From Actinomadura_C alba (GTDB lineage: Bacteria; Actinomycetota; Actinomycetes; Streptosporangiales; Streptosporangiaceae): 64,000 nt of DNA. Positions 16,869 through 26,901 of this stretch are shown here, one piece after another. Made by a program: the position numbers and the translations under genes. The stretch's first letter is position 1; every line of letters begins with the position of its first letter. The stretch is from assembly GCF_039530285.1 (NCBI RefSeq), contig NZ_BAAAOK010000006.1:62001-126000 (forward strand), given 5' to 3'. Under the pieces are notes generated by a model that ran no database searches, had not been told where the DNA came from, and was given only the letters and a program-made list of their open reading frames with translations.

Positions 16869-16890
16869 CCCCGGCCTGCGCGGGCCGGGG
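16869..16890 (+). terminator. Hairpin after the desaturase
   Basis: CCCCGGCC / GGCCGGGG with a six-base loop lies 14 bases after the desaturase stop. It has no T-run but is a strong stem, so partial termination before the TetR gene is likely. Confidence 0.6.
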
Positions 16891-17003
16891 ACGGTCACCG
16901 GCCGGCCCCGCGACTTGCTCATCGCCGGCCGGCTACGGCGAGTGCGGCCGGACATGCGGGATGATCTCCTCTTTCCCGTGAAAGGCGGACCATCATAGAT
17001 TCC

Positions 17004-17777
17004 GTGACTGAACCAGCACCTCGGTCCCGCAGGAAGCGCATGACCGGGAAGGAGCGGCGCGAACAGCTGCTCGACATAGGCCGGGGACTGTTCGCCGAGC
17101 GCGGCTTCGACGGCACGTCCGTGGAGGAGATCGCCGCCAAGGCGGGCGTGTCCAAGCCAGTGGTGTACGAGCACTTCGGCGGTAAAGAGGGCCTGTACGC
17201 GGTGGTGGTCGACCGCGAGATGGAGCGGCTGCTCGCGTCGGTGACCAGGGCGCTCACCGACGGCGTCCACTACCGGGACAAGCTGGAGCAGGCCGCCCTC
17301 GCGTTGCTCGAGTACATCGAAGAGTGCAGCGACGGGTTCCGCATCCTGGTTCGGGATTCACACGGCGCCGCGGGCACCGGGAGCTTCGCCAGCCTCTTGA
17401 GTGAGATCGCCCACCGGGTCGAGCACATTCTCGGCCGGGAGTTCGATCACCATGGCTATGACGACAAGTTCGCGCCGATGTACGCGCAGATGATCGTCGG
17501 CATGGTCGCGTTCACCGGCCAGTGGTGGCTCGAGGCCCGCAAGCCCAAGCGCGAAGAGGTCGCCGCCCACCTGGTGAACCTGGCGTGGAACGGTCTCTCG
17601 AGGCTGGAGCCCAAGCCCTACCTCGACCCCAAGCGGCGCCGCAAGGAGCGCGAGAAGCTGGAGAAGAGGGCCGAGAAGGCGGCCGCCAAGGCCGAGCGCC
17701 GGGGCAGGAAGAGCGATGACGAGGCGCCCGAGCCGGGCTGGGCGCCCCAACAGGCCGAGAGCCCGGGCCCGGCCTGA
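17004..17777 (+). CDS. TetR-family transcriptional regulator
   Basis: 257 residues from GTG 17004; ATG 17040 (MTGKERREQ) is a possible shorter start. The N-terminal HTH is typical: RREQLLDIGRGLFAERGF, TSVEEIAAKAGVSKPVVYEHFGGKEGLY. The ligand-binding domain is helical, and the last 50 residues are a Lys/Arg/Glu-rich tail with a predicted coiled-coil feel, which is an unusual extension. Its position after the desaturase makes it the best candidate to bind the operator at 15825-15880. A regulator of fatty-acid unsaturation is inferred from context only. Confidence 0.88.
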   Translation: MTEPAPRSRRKRMTGKERREQLLDIGRGLFAERGFDGTSVEEIAAKAGVSKPVVYEHFGGKEGLYAVVVDREMERLLASVTRALTDGVHYRDKLEQAALALLEYIEECSDGFRILVRDSHGAAGTGSFASLLSEIAHRVEHILGREFDHHGYDDKFAPMYAQMIVGMVAFTGQWWLEARKPKREEVAAHLVNLAWNGLSRLEPKPYLDPKRRRKEREKLEKRAEKAAAKAERRGRKSDDEAPEPGWAPQQAESPGPA

Positions 17778-17810
17778 GCCGACCGCCGGGAAAGTGTCCG
17801 GAGCCGACCC

Positions 17811-17832
17811 TAGAATTCGAACACAAGTTCGA
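17811..17832 (+). promoter_or_regulatory. SOS box (LexA site) overlapping a -10 element
   Basis: TCGAACACAAGTTCGA (17817-17832) is an exact match to the actinobacterial/Gram-positive LexA consensus TCGAAC-N4-GTTCGA. TAGAAT (17811-17816) directly before it resembles a -10 box, so LexA would block initiation. A GAAGGG ribosome site follows at 17835-17840, then the start of the gene pair. No other exact SOS box was seen in the window. Confidence 0.8.
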
Positions 17833-17846
17833 ACGAAGGGTGAGTG

Positions 17847-18326
17847 ATGAACAATCCGGCCTGGACCCCCGCCCCGATCCCCGCCCCGACCGCCCGCTCG
17901 GTCGCACCTGTGCTCGACTGGGCCGAGATCAAGCGCTTCGCCGACGCCCTCGCCGCCGTCGACCGCGACGCGGTGCCCGAAGATCCGGTCGGCCGGGCGA
18001 TCCATTTAGCCGTCGCCGAGCTGCACCGGTCCGGAGTCAGCGAACCGGCCAATGAGCGCCTCACCGAGCTGCTGGCGCCGCTCCACCTGGCGCTCGCCGC
18101 CCTGAGCGACGCGTATGTCGGCCGGGCGGCCCCGCCGGCACTGGTCGGGCTGGTGCTCCGCGTCGACGACGCCAAGTCACTCCTGGAGACGCCGGACCTG
18201 GGCGTCGTCGCGACCGAGGAGCTGGCCGGCCGGCTCCGCAGGCTGTACGCGGGGATCATCGCGCTTCGCGGCGCTTCGTCGCGGCTGCACCGGGCGTGGC
18301 GCGCGGCAGATGGGGCCGGGCGGTGA
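17847..18326 (+). CDS. Hypothetical protein, first gene of SOS-controlled pair
   Basis: 159 residues from ATG 17847, spaced six bases from GAAGGG; GTG 17844 directly before is less likely. The N-terminal 20 residues are Pro/Ala-rich, and the rest reads as amphipathic helices with many Leu, Ala and Arg residues. There is no signal peptide, membrane segment, metal motif or known nuclease motif. The stop overlaps the next start (GTGA), so both proteins should be made in fixed ratio. The SOS box in front predicts induction by DNA damage. I do not recognise the family; possible roles are a damage-tolerance accessory factor, a cell-division inhibitor or an abortive toxin. Confidence 0.75.
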   Translation: MNNPAWTPAPIPAPTARSVAPVLDWAEIKRFADALAAVDRDAVPEDPVGRAIHLAVAELHRSGVSEPANERLTELLAPLHLALAALSDAYVGRAAPPALVGLVLRVDDAKSLLETPDLGVVATEELAGRLRRLYAGIIALRGASSRLHRAWRAADGAGR

Positions 18327-18646
18327 CCGCCGGGCACGGCCCCGCGCACGAGCGCCGGTCCGGTACGGGTCCTTCGGCCCCGCAGGATGCCGGGCCCGGC
18401 CGGTCCCCCGGCGGCACGCGGGCCCGGGCGGGCGATGACACGGTGGCCGACGACTGCGCCATGGACTTTCTCAGCGAGCTCGACGACGTCCTCTGGATTC
18501 TCGAGGACACCACCAGCCGCGTCCCTGAGGTCGCCTTCCGGCACGCCGCCGACAAGGCCGGGCACGTGCGCGAACTTCGCCGGCTCCTTCACCGGGCACA
18601 CGTCGTGCTGGTGGCCTGGGAGCGCGAACTCGAGGCCGGCGACTGA
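18323..18646 (+). CDS. Hypothetical protein, second gene of SOS-controlled pair
   Basis: 107 residues starting at the GTG that overlaps the previous TGA by three bases. The first 45 residues are Gly/Pro/Arg-rich and probably disordered. The rest (from MDFLSELDDVLW) forms two or three amphipathic helices, including a His/Arg/Leu-rich helix near HVRELRRLLHRAH. There is no homolog I can name. Tight coupling to the first gene suggests a complex, or a toxin and antidote, but no typical antitoxin DNA-binding motif is visible. Confidence 0.65.
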   Translation: MTAGHGPAHERRSGTGPSAPQDAGPGRSPGGTRARAGDDTVADDCAMDFLSELDDVLWILEDTTSRVPEVAFRHAADKAGHVRELRRLLHRAHVVLVAWERELEAGD

Positions 18647-18726
18647 CCGTTCCGGGCGGCGGCCGAAGACCCGACCGGTCGCCGCCCGGCCCACGCGGGC
18701 CGCCACCGGAGCGCCGCACCACGAGC

Positions 18727-18810
18727 TCACCCGGCGCGGATCACACGGCGCGCCACGGGGCCACCCGGCGTGGGCCACCCGGCGCGCATGCGGGATCACC
18801 CGGCGCGCTG
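18727..18810. repeat. Imperfect tandem CACCCGGCG units
   Basis: About five variants of CACCCGGCGCG, spaced 12-25 bases, run from the gap after the SOS pair into the last codons of the methyltransferase gene. The gap 18647-18795 holds nothing else that I can identify. The array may have arisen by slippage, or may form transcript-end structure. Confidence 0.5.
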
Positions 18811-19593
18811 CGCCACGACGAAGATCCGGGTGAACGGGAAGACCGTCCCGTACGGCCGCCGGGGATAGGCGTCCCGGAGCAGGGCGGCGTACTCACTGAG
18901 GAAAGCGGCGCCGTCCGCCGCGTCCAGCGTGCTGAGCACCGGGCGAAGGGCGGTTCCCTTGACCCACTCCAGCACCGGATCGTCGCCCCGCAGCACCTGG
19001 GCGTAGGTCGTCTCCCAGGCGTCCACCCGGCATCCGTGCCCGGCGAGCAGTTCGAGGTATTCGCCGGGCGTCCCGACCGGCTGCCATCGCAGCACGTCGG
19101 CCAGCCGATCCCGCCACCGTGGCGCGCGGCAGAGCTCCCGCAGGAGCGTGTGGCTGGGGGCGGCGAAGTTCCCCGGCACCTGAAAGGCCAGCCAGCCCTG
19201 AGGGGGCAGGGCCTTCGCCCACCGCGCCAGAACGTCACGGTGCGCGGGCACCCAGTGCAGCGCGGCATTGGAAACGATCACGTCGGGCGGCCGGTCGGCG
19301 TCGGGCGCCCAGTCCGCCAGATCGCCGACCGTGAAGCGCAGCCGGGCACCGGAGTGCTCCCGCGCGGCCGCGATCATCTGAGTCGAGCTGTCGATCCCTT
19401 CGACGCTCGCCGCGGGCCAGCGTCTCGCCAGCGACGCGGTGAGCTCACCCGGTCCACAGCCGAGATCCACCACGCTCCCCGGATCCGCCGCGCCCACTCT
19501 GCTCAGCAGTTCGAAGAACGGTCTGCTCCGCTCGTCGCCGAAGAGCCCGTACTGCTGCGGGTCCCACGGGTCGCCATGCGCCTGTCCCGGCAT
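18796..19593 (-). CDS. tam: Trans-aconitate 2-methyltransferase-like protein
   Basis: 265 residues. The class I fold is clear: VVDLGCGPGELTASLARRWP (motif I), EGIDSSTQM (acid of strand 2) and VIVSNAALHWVPAHRDVL, the Tam hallmark. WLAFQVPGNF and the C-terminal TRIFVVAQR also fit the family, which methylates trans-aconitate to relieve inhibition of the citric-acid cycle. It is divergent from a MarR-type gene, with a palindromic operator between them that lies close to both starts. That suggests the regulator controls it. Related substrates cannot be excluded. Confidence 0.8.
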   Translation of the reverse strand: MPGQAHGDPWDPQQYGLFGDERSRPFFELLSRVGAADPGSVVDLGCGPGELTASLARRWPAASVEGIDSSTQMIAAAREHSGARLRFTVGDLADWAPDADRPPDVIVSNAALHWVPAHRDVLARWAKALPPQGWLAFQVPGNFAAPSHTLLRELCRAPRWRDRLADVLRWQPVGTPGEYLELLAGHGCRVDAWETTYAQVLRGDDPVLEWVKGTALRPVLSTLDAADGAAFLSEYAALLRDAYPRRPYGTVFPFTRIFVVAQRAG

Positions 19594-19635
19594 CGCGCAG
19601 CGTCCTCTCGCCGTTATCGTGATGCCGTCACATTA

Positions 19636-19649
19636 TCTCGATGTCGAGA
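19636..19649. promoter_or_regulatory. Palindromic operator between tam and the MarR gene
   Basis: TCTCGA-TG-TCGAGA, flanked by TTA and CAGG, lies 43 bases from the tam start and 19 bases from the MarR start. Its form is typical of MarR-family sites, and it just precedes a -10-like TAGGCT (19654-19659). Autorepression plus control of tam is the simplest model. Confidence 0.6.
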
Positions 19650-19667
19650 CAGGTAGGCTGATCAACC

Positions 19668-20180
19668 GTGGAGGACGAGGTCGACCGGCTGGTCACGGCG
19701 TGGGCGGTGGAGCGTCCCGATCTCGATATCGAGCCGCTGCACGTTCTCAGCCGGGTGTCCCGGCTCGCACGGCATCTGGACCGCGCCAGGCGCGCGGTGT
19801 TCGTCGCGCACGACCTGGAGTCGTGGGAGTTCGACGTCCTGACCGCGCTGCGCCGCGCCGGGCGGCCGTACCAGCTGAGCCCCGGCCGGCTGCTTCGCGC
19901 CACGCTCGTCACCTCGGGCACCATGACCAACCGGATCGACCGGCTCGCCGCCGCCGGACTCGTGGAGCGCCATCCGGACCCACAGGACAAGCGCGGCGTG
20001 CAGGTGCGGCTCACCGAGGCCGGCCGGCTCCGCGTCGACGCGGCGTTCGCCGACCTGCTGGACCGGGAACGCGACCTGCTCGGCGGTCTCAGCGCCGCCG
20101 AGCAGCGACAGCTGGCCCGGCTGCTGCGCACGCTGATCGTCCCGTTCGACGAGAGCACCGATCCCGACCCGCTTGCATAG
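19668..20180 (+). CDS. MarR-family transcriptional regulator
   Basis: 170 residues. The winged-helix core is complete: a dimerisation helix up front, the recognition helix region SGTMTNRIDRLAAAGLVER and the wing with DPQDKRGVQVRLT. The C-terminal helices (LSAAEQRQLARLLRTLI) form the dimer interface. GTG 19668 has no Shine-Dalgarno sequence; TAGGCT eight bases upstream may make the mRNA leaderless. It is divergent from tam and adjacent to a matching palindrome. A small-molecule ligand, probably an acid or phenolic, is typical of the family but not known here. Confidence 0.9.
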   Translation: MEDEVDRLVTAWAVERPDLDIEPLHVLSRVSRLARHLDRARRAVFVAHDLESWEFDVLTALRRAGRPYQLSPGRLLRATLVTSGTMTNRIDRLAAAGLVERHPDPQDKRGVQVRLTEAGRLRVDAAFADLLDRERDLLGGLSAAEQRQLARLLRTLIVPFDESTDPDPLA

Positions 20181-20209
20181 GCCGCGCGAGGGCTCATCGG
20201 CCACCACCC

Positions 20210-22027
<1,818 letters not shown>

Positions 22028-22092
22028 GACACCGACAAGGCTAGTGGCTCCGCACGGTGATGCGGAGCGCCGGACCGCGGGCCCCGGTTCCG

Positions 22093-22677
22093 TTAGTCGG
22101 AGCTCGACGAGCCCGATGAGCCGGACGAGCCCGAGTCACCACCCGAGGCGGGCGACGAGGAGCCGGAGTCGCCACCCGACCCCGAGTATCCCGGGGCACC
22201 CCCGTGGCCGGATCCCGCGTCGTGGCCCGCGCCGCCCGGATGCGAGGCGGTACCGTGCCCGCCGGGTTGGGGGTTCCAGCCCTCCTGGCCGTACGGGCCG
22301 GGTTGATGGGACGGCGCGCCGGGCCCGGGGTCATGGCCGTACGGCGGAGGGAATCCCTGCGGACCGCCGTGGCCCGGCTGGCCCGGGTGACCCGACGCGG
22401 GCGGGTATCCCTGCTGATCTCCGTATCCCTGCTGATCTCCGTATCCCTGCTGCGCGCCGTACCCCTGCTGCCCGCCGTACCCCTGCTGAGGTCCGTACCC
22501 CGGCGGCGGCCCGTACCCCTGCTGCTGGCCGTACCCCCATTGCGGGCCGCCGGGCGGAATCTGAGCCTGCGTTCCGCCCTGCTTTGCGCCGGACCTGGTG
22601 ACGACGATCAACGCCGTCACCACGCCCACCACGATGCCCAAGGCGATGATGACCAGCAACAACATGAACGGACTCAT
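22093..22677 (-). CDS. Single-pass membrane protein with Gly/Gln/Tyr-rich repeats
   Basis: About 194 residues. ATG 22677 follows a good AAAGGAC. The first 25 residues are one membrane helix (MLLLVIIALGIVVGVVTALIVV) and then a basic stop-transfer. The rest is low complexity: about eight GYG-QQ-type heptad units (roughly residues 45-90), a Gly/His/Pro-rich middle and a Gly/Ser/Asp tail. No enzyme motif is present. Composition is like prion-like or phase-separating domains, and like cytosolic tails of some actinobacterial membrane scaffolds. It lies between the Uup-like gene and ispE. Function is unknown. Confidence 0.7.
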   Translation of the reverse strand: MSPFMLLLVIIALGIVVGVVTALIVVTRSGAKQGGTQAQIPPGGPQWGYGQQQGYGPPPGYGPQQGYGGQQGYGAQQGYGDQQGYGDQQGYPPASGHPGQPGHGGPQGFPPPYGHDPGPGAPSHQPGPYGQEGWNPQPGGHGTASHPGGAGHDAGSGHGGAPGYSGSGGDSGSSSPASGGDSGSSGSSGSSSSD

Positions 22678-22798
22678 GGACGTCCTTTCCATGAACGATC
22701 GCGACCGCGGGGAGGCGCCGGGGGCCACCGCCTCTCCTACCTCATCGCGACGGCACCGGGTCTGTCGAGGGCCCCGGCGGTTTCGGCCGACCGGGTCG

Positions 22799-23701
22799 TC
22801 ACAGCACCGTCGCTCCCGGCACCGGCCCGTACGCGCGCGCTATCGACCGGGCGACGCCCGCGTCCGACAGGGCGGCCGCGAGGTCGAGCGCGTGCGCATC
22901 CGACTCCGCGAGGAACGCGCAGGTCGGACCGGAACCGGACACGAGCGCGCCGAGCGCGCCGAGGTCCCGGCTGGCGGTGAGGGTGCGCCGCAGCGAGGGG
23001 CGCAGCATGATGGCGGCCGGCTGCAGGTCGTTGGCGAGCGCCGAGCCCAGTTCCTTGGCGTCTCCGTTCGCCAGAGCGGTCGTCAGCCGCTCGGACACCT
23101 GGGGCGCGCCGATCCACTCGCCGTGGGCCGCGCGGAGCCGGTCGCACTCCGCGTAGACGGCGGGCGTGGACAGGCCGCCTTCGGCGAGGGCGAAGACCCA
23201 GTGGAACCGGCCCTTCACCGGTACGGGACTCAGCCGCTCGCCCCGGCCGAGGCCCACCGCGGTCGCGCCGAGAAGCGCGAACGGCACGTCACTGCCGATG
23301 GCGGCGCCGAGCTCGGCGAGCTCGCCCGGTTCGAGTCCCGCGTTCCACAGGCGGTCGCACGCGACCAGCGCGGCGGCCGCGTCGGCACTGCCGCCCGCCA
23401 TTCCACCGGCCACCGGGATGGCCTTGCGGATCCGCAGCAGCACGCCGGGGTGGACGCCGATCCGCTCGGCGAGCAGCCGGGCGGCCCTGGCCGCGAGGTT
23501 GTCGCCGTCGGCCGGGACCTCCTCGGCCGACGCGCCTTCGACCCGTACGGCCAGCTCCTCGTTCGGCTCGGCGGACAGCTCGTCGAAGAGCGAAACGGCA
23601 TGGAAAACGCTCACCAGGTCGTGGTAACCGTCATCGCGGAGCGGACCCACGCTGAGCTGGAGATTGACCTTCGCGGGCACGCGCACGCTCACGGCTGTCA
23701 C
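22799..23701 (-). CDS. ispE: 4-diphosphocytidyl-2-C-methyl-D-erythritol kinase
   Basis: A GHMP kinase of about 300 residues. It has VPAKVNLQLSVGPLRDDGYHDL at the N-terminus (the conserved Lys and Asn contact substrate), the phosphate loop IPVAGGMAGGSADAAAAL, and SGSGPTCAFL near the C-terminus. IspE phosphorylates CDP-methylerythritol in the MEP pathway to isoprenoids, which also supplies the polyprenyl carrier for cell-wall and polysaccharide synthesis. GTG 23701 is used; GTG 23692 is possible. Many actinobacteria place ispE near rsmA; here rsmA lies about 8 kb away. Confidence 0.95.
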   Translation of the reverse strand: MTAVSVRVPAKVNLQLSVGPLRDDGYHDLVSVFHAVSLFDELSAEPNEELAVRVEGASAEEVPADGDNLAARAARLLAERIGVHPGVLLRIRKAIPVAGGMAGGSADAAAALVACDRLWNAGLEPGELAELGAAIGSDVPFALLGATAVGLGRGERLSPVPVKGRFHWVFALAEGGLSTPAVYAECDRLRAAHGEWIGAPQVSERLTTALANGDAKELGSALANDLQPAAIMLRPSLRRTLTASRDLGALGALVSGSGPTCAFLAESDAHALDLAAALSDAGVARSIARAYGPVPGATVL

Positions 23702-23819
23702 ACTTCGAGATCGTAGGGGACCCCCGGCCGGCGAAGATCCGGGGGCACCATCGGCACCCGACCGGACGTCTGATTTAGGTACGGTTTCCCTACATTGACA
23801 GCATGGAGGGGCTTGCCCG

Positions 23820-25409
23820 GTGCAGGAGCAGAAGGGGCAGGCGAGACTGCCCAGCGGGGCCGAACCACTGAAACCCGGTGATCCGACGGCGATCGGCGCG
23901 TACGAGTTGGTCGGCAGGCTGGGTGAGGGCGGCATGGGCGCCGTCTACCTGGGCCGGGGTGCCGACAACCGGTTCGTCGCCGTCAAGGTGATCCGCCCGG
24001 AGCTCGCGGCGGACCGGACGTTCCGCGCCCGGTTCCAGGACGAGGTGACCAACGCGCAGCGGGTGGCCTCGTTCTGCACGGCCCAGGTCCTCGACCACGG
24101 CGAACAGGGCGGCAGCCCCTACCTCGTCACGGAGTACGTCGACGGCAAGCCGCTGGACGAGTACATCGCGAACCAGGGTGCGCTGCCCCCGGGGACCCTC
24201 CACGGAGTCGCGGTCGGGGTCGCGGCCGCGCTCACCGCGATCCACTCCGTCGAACTCGTGCACCGGGACCTCAAGCCGTCCAACGTCATGTTGTCGGTGT
24301 CCGGCCCCCGGGTCATCGACTTCGGCATCGCGCGGGCGACCGACGCCGCCGCCCAGCACACCCAGACCGGTTTCGTGGTCGGCAGCCCCGGCTGGATGGC
24401 TCCCGAGCAGGTCATGCGCGGCGAGACGACCACCGCGGTCGACATCTTCGCGTGGGGAACGCTGGTCGCCTTCGCCGCCACCGGACGGCATCCGTACGGC
24501 ACCGGCACGCTCGTGACCATGGCGGCCCGGGCGCAGGCCAACAAGCCCGATCTCGACGGTCTGTCGGAGGAACTGGTCGGCGTCGTCCGGAGCGCGCTCG
24601 ATCCCGAGCCCGAGCGGCGGCCCACCGCGCAGCAACTGCTCCTCTCCCTCGTCGGCGGTGCCGAGGAGGTGGCGACCGGCCAGGACGCGCAGGCGGTGGC
24701 GGACCAAGAGCTGAATCGCACATGGGTGGCCGAGGCACTGCCGCCGGACCTGATCCCGCCGCCGTGGGTGCCGCCGTCACCACCCCGCGGCGTCCGGATG
24801 CAGATGCCGCCACCGCGTCATTACACGCCGCCTCCTGCCCCGCTGCCGCCGCCTCAGCGGGCGCCGGTGCCGCCGCCGGTGATGCAGCCGCCGTACGCGG
24901 CACGGCGGCGTTCGCACCGCAGATGGCCCATCGGGTGCCTGGTCGTCCTCGTCATCCTGATGGGCCTGGTCATCATCGCGGTGGCGACCCTCCGCAACCA
25001 GCGGCCGACCGAGGGCACCCTCGGCCAGGAGTCCGTGGACGGCCAGTTCAGCTTCGTCGTGCGCAACCCGGTGACATGCGGCAAGAATGCGGCCATCCGG
25101 GGCGTCACGGCCACCAGAGGCCGGCTGTGCCAGGTGCGGGTGACCGTGGAGAACACCGGTACCAAGCAGCGGACGCTGTCGCCGGGCAATCAGAAGCTCA
25201 TCGAGAACAGCGGCAGCGAGGTCGAGGCCGTGAAGCTCATGCGCGTGGGCGCCAATAAGCGGCTCACCGAGGCCCCCGACACTCCGCTCGCTCCCCAGGA
25301 GAAGTTCACCGGGGTTCTGGTCTTCGACGTGTCCACGACCTCCGAGCCCGAGTCGGTGGAACTCCACGACGCCCAACTCAGCAGAGGCGTGAGCGTACCG
25401 CTGTCCTGA
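23820..25409 (+). CDS. Membrane Ser/Thr protein kinase (PknB-type)
   Basis: 529 residues from GTG 23820, preceded by GGAGGGG. The Hanks-type kinase domain has GEGGMGAVYLG, K56, HRDLKPSN (148-155), DFG (167-169) and SPGWMAPEQ, so it should be active. A Pro-rich linker (about 305-360) leads to one membrane helix (371-390). The extracellular part (about 400-529) is a single beta-sandwich-like domain reminiscent of DUF4352 rather than PASTA repeats, with two Cys that could form a disulfide. It is divergent from ispE. The ligand sensed is unknown. No cognate phosphatase is adjacent. Confidence 0.88.
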   Translation: MQEQKGQARLPSGAEPLKPGDPTAIGAYELVGRLGEGGMGAVYLGRGADNRFVAVKVIRPELAADRTFRARFQDEVTNAQRVASFCTAQVLDHGEQGGSPYLVTEYVDGKPLDEYIANQGALPPGTLHGVAVGVAAALTAIHSVELVHRDLKPSNVMLSVSGPRVIDFGIARATDAAAQHTQTGFVVGSPGWMAPEQVMRGETTTAVDIFAWGTLVAFAATGRHPYGTGTLVTMAARAQANKPDLDGLSEELVGVVRSALDPEPERRPTAQQLLLSLVGGAEEVATGQDAQAVADQELNRTWVAEALPPDLIPPPWVPPSPPRGVRMQMPPPRHYTPPPAPLPPPQRAPVPPPVMQPPYAARRRSHRRWPIGCLVVLVILMGLVIIAVATLRNQRPTEGTLGQESVDGQFSFVVRNPVTCGKNAAIRGVTATRGRLCQVRVTVENTGTKQRTLSPGNQKLIENSGSEVEAVKLMRVGANKRLTEAPDTPLAPQEKFTGVLVFDVSTTSEPESVELHDAQLSRGVSVPLS

Positions 25410-25550
25410 CGTCACCGGGCGGGGCGGCGGCCCCAGGGGGTCGCCGTGCCGCCGCGGTCCGGTTCCCCGGCGGTCAGACCCAGGAGACGCCCCGGGGGGT
25501 ACGGGAGCGCCTGAACCGGCCGGAGCCGCTGACCCGGAGCGAGAAGGCCC

Positions 25551-25964
25551 TCATATCGTCAACCTCGCCCAGACGACCTTGCCTCGTGGATTGCTCACCG
25601 GCGCGACCCCATGGCCATCGGCCAGGGCCGCGACGATGTGGAGCCCTCTGCCGGACTCGTCTTCCAGGTCGTGTCCTTCGATGACCGGCATGGCCGGACT
25701 GGAGTCCCAGACACCGAGGCGTACGGTGCGCACCTCGTTGTCCAGCAGGAGATACAGGTCCTCACCCGGGGCCGCCCGCGCCGCGTTGGTGAACAGCTCC
25801 GAAACGATGAGCTTGGCCGGGTCCACCAGGTAGCGGAGGGCCCAGCTCATGAGCACGACATCGGTCAGCTCGCGGGCCGTTCTGACGCTGGCCGGCTCGG
25901 CGCGGAGTTTGAAGGTGGCATCCATCTTGTAGGGCGATGTCGCATTGATTACTGATGTATCCAT
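25551..25964 (-). CDS. ATP-binding regulatory protein (HATPase, anti-sigma-like)
   Basis: About 137 residues from ATG 25964. It has a GHKL fold: ELFTNAARAAPGEDLYLLL (N box), VWDSSPAMPVI (G1 box, DxxxG-like) and DESGRGLHIVAALAD (G2). There is no dimerisation domain for a sensor kinase, so it belongs with RsbW/AbaA-type regulators common in actinomycetes. It is divergent from an XRE/DUF397 pair, the arrangement known from whiJ-like loci that affect development. Its target (a sigma factor, or the XRE protein) is not shown by sequence. The 130 bases from the kinase stop to its stop hold no gene. Confidence 0.85.
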   Translation of the reverse strand: MDTSVINATSPYKMDATFKLRAEPASVRTARELTDVVLMSWALRYLVDPAKLIVSELFTNAARAAPGEDLYLLLDNEVRTVRLGVWDSSPAMPVIEGHDLEDESGRGLHIVAALADGHGVAPVSNPRGKVVWARLTI

Positions 25965-26091
25965 TTCGAGTGACTCCCCGGCCGATCTCCGATCCATTTC
26001 TCGTTTCCAATGGCGATGGTGACCGGCCGTGGCTAATGTGTCGCTGTTCCTCAGGAACATCCGCAACACAAGGGAACATCGGAGGCTCGAG

Positions 26092-26901
26092 ATGTACGTT
26101 CGACCAGCACCTGACCCCATGTCGTCGATGTGGGCCTGGATCGCCTACGACCTGCGGTTCCACCGACAGAAGCACGGCATGACAGGCACCGAGGCAGGCC
26201 GGATACTGAACTGCGTCCGATCCACTGTTTCCCGGCTGGAATCCGGGGAGCTCAAGCTGGATGAGAGCCAGGCCCAGGCGCTGGATCGCCACTGGGAGAC
26301 CGGCGGACATTTCCTGCGACTAGTGACTTATGCCAAATTGGGCCACGATCCCGACTGGCTGAAGCAGTACGAGGATTACGAGGCCAGCGCGTCTTTGATC
26401 AAGACCTACGACGGCCAGCTCATACCCAGCCTGCTCCAGACCCCCGAGTACGCCCGCGCCCTGCTCGTGGCCGGTCGTAATCCCGATGTGGAAGGCGCCC
26501 TGGAAAGGCGCATGGCCCGGCAGGCCATCCTGCAGAGGTCCGACCCGCCCGATCTCTGGGTACTGCTGGCCGAGACCGTGTTCGCAGTCGACGTCGGCGG
26601 TCCCGAGGTCATGCGCAAGCAACTGGAGCTGCTTGTAGAAGCCTCCAAGCGCCCGAACGTGATATTGCGAGTGGTCCCCAACTCGGCGGGCGCGAACGAG
26701 GGTCTCGACGGCCCCTTCAAAATCATCAGAGTGCGGGAGAAGGACGTGGCGTTCGTCTCGGCTCCGGGCGGCGGAAGGCTGATCCTTGGCCTCTCGGAGG
26801 CCCAAAGCTTCGGAGTAGGATATGACCGAATCGGGGCAGATGCCCTTTCCCGGGAGTCCTCCCGGAGTCTGATCGCGCACCTCATGGAGGCCATGACATG
26901 A
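26092..26901 (+). CDS. XRE-family regulator with DUF5753 domain (WhiJ-like)
   Basis: 269 residues from ATG 26092, with GGAGG at 26081-26085. The N-terminal HTH (IAYDLRFHRQKHGMTGTEAGRILNCVRSTVSRLESGELKL) is XRE-like. The DUF5753 region from about residue 85 has the typical YDGQLIPSLLQTPEYARALL and ends with GRLILGLSEAQSFGVGYDRI. Such proteins pair with a DUF397 protein, and often with an ATP-binding protein, in actinomycetes. They are thought to repress developmental genes until released by the small partner. Repeats GGAACATC (about 26053 and 26073) in front of the start are possible binding sites. The DUF397 gene overlaps by four bases. Confidence 0.9.
   Translation: MYVRPAPDPMSSMWAWIAYDLRFHRQKHGMTGTEAGRILNCVRSTVSRLESGELKLDESQAQALDRHWETGGHFLRLVTYAKLGHDPDWLKQYEDYEASASLIKTYDGQLIPSLLQTPEYARALLVAGRNPDVEGALERRMARQAILQRSDPPDLWVLLAETVFAVDVGGPEVMRKQLELLVEASKRPNVILRVVPNSAGANEGLDGPFKIIRVREKDVAFVSAPGGGRLILGLSEAQSFGVGYDRIGADALSRESSRSLIAHLMEAMT

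Noticed and set aside
22380..22560. Regular repeats that could be taken for a CRISPR array or satellite
   Set aside because: They encode the Gly/Tyr/Gln heptads of the membrane protein; there are no spacers, and period and phase match codons.
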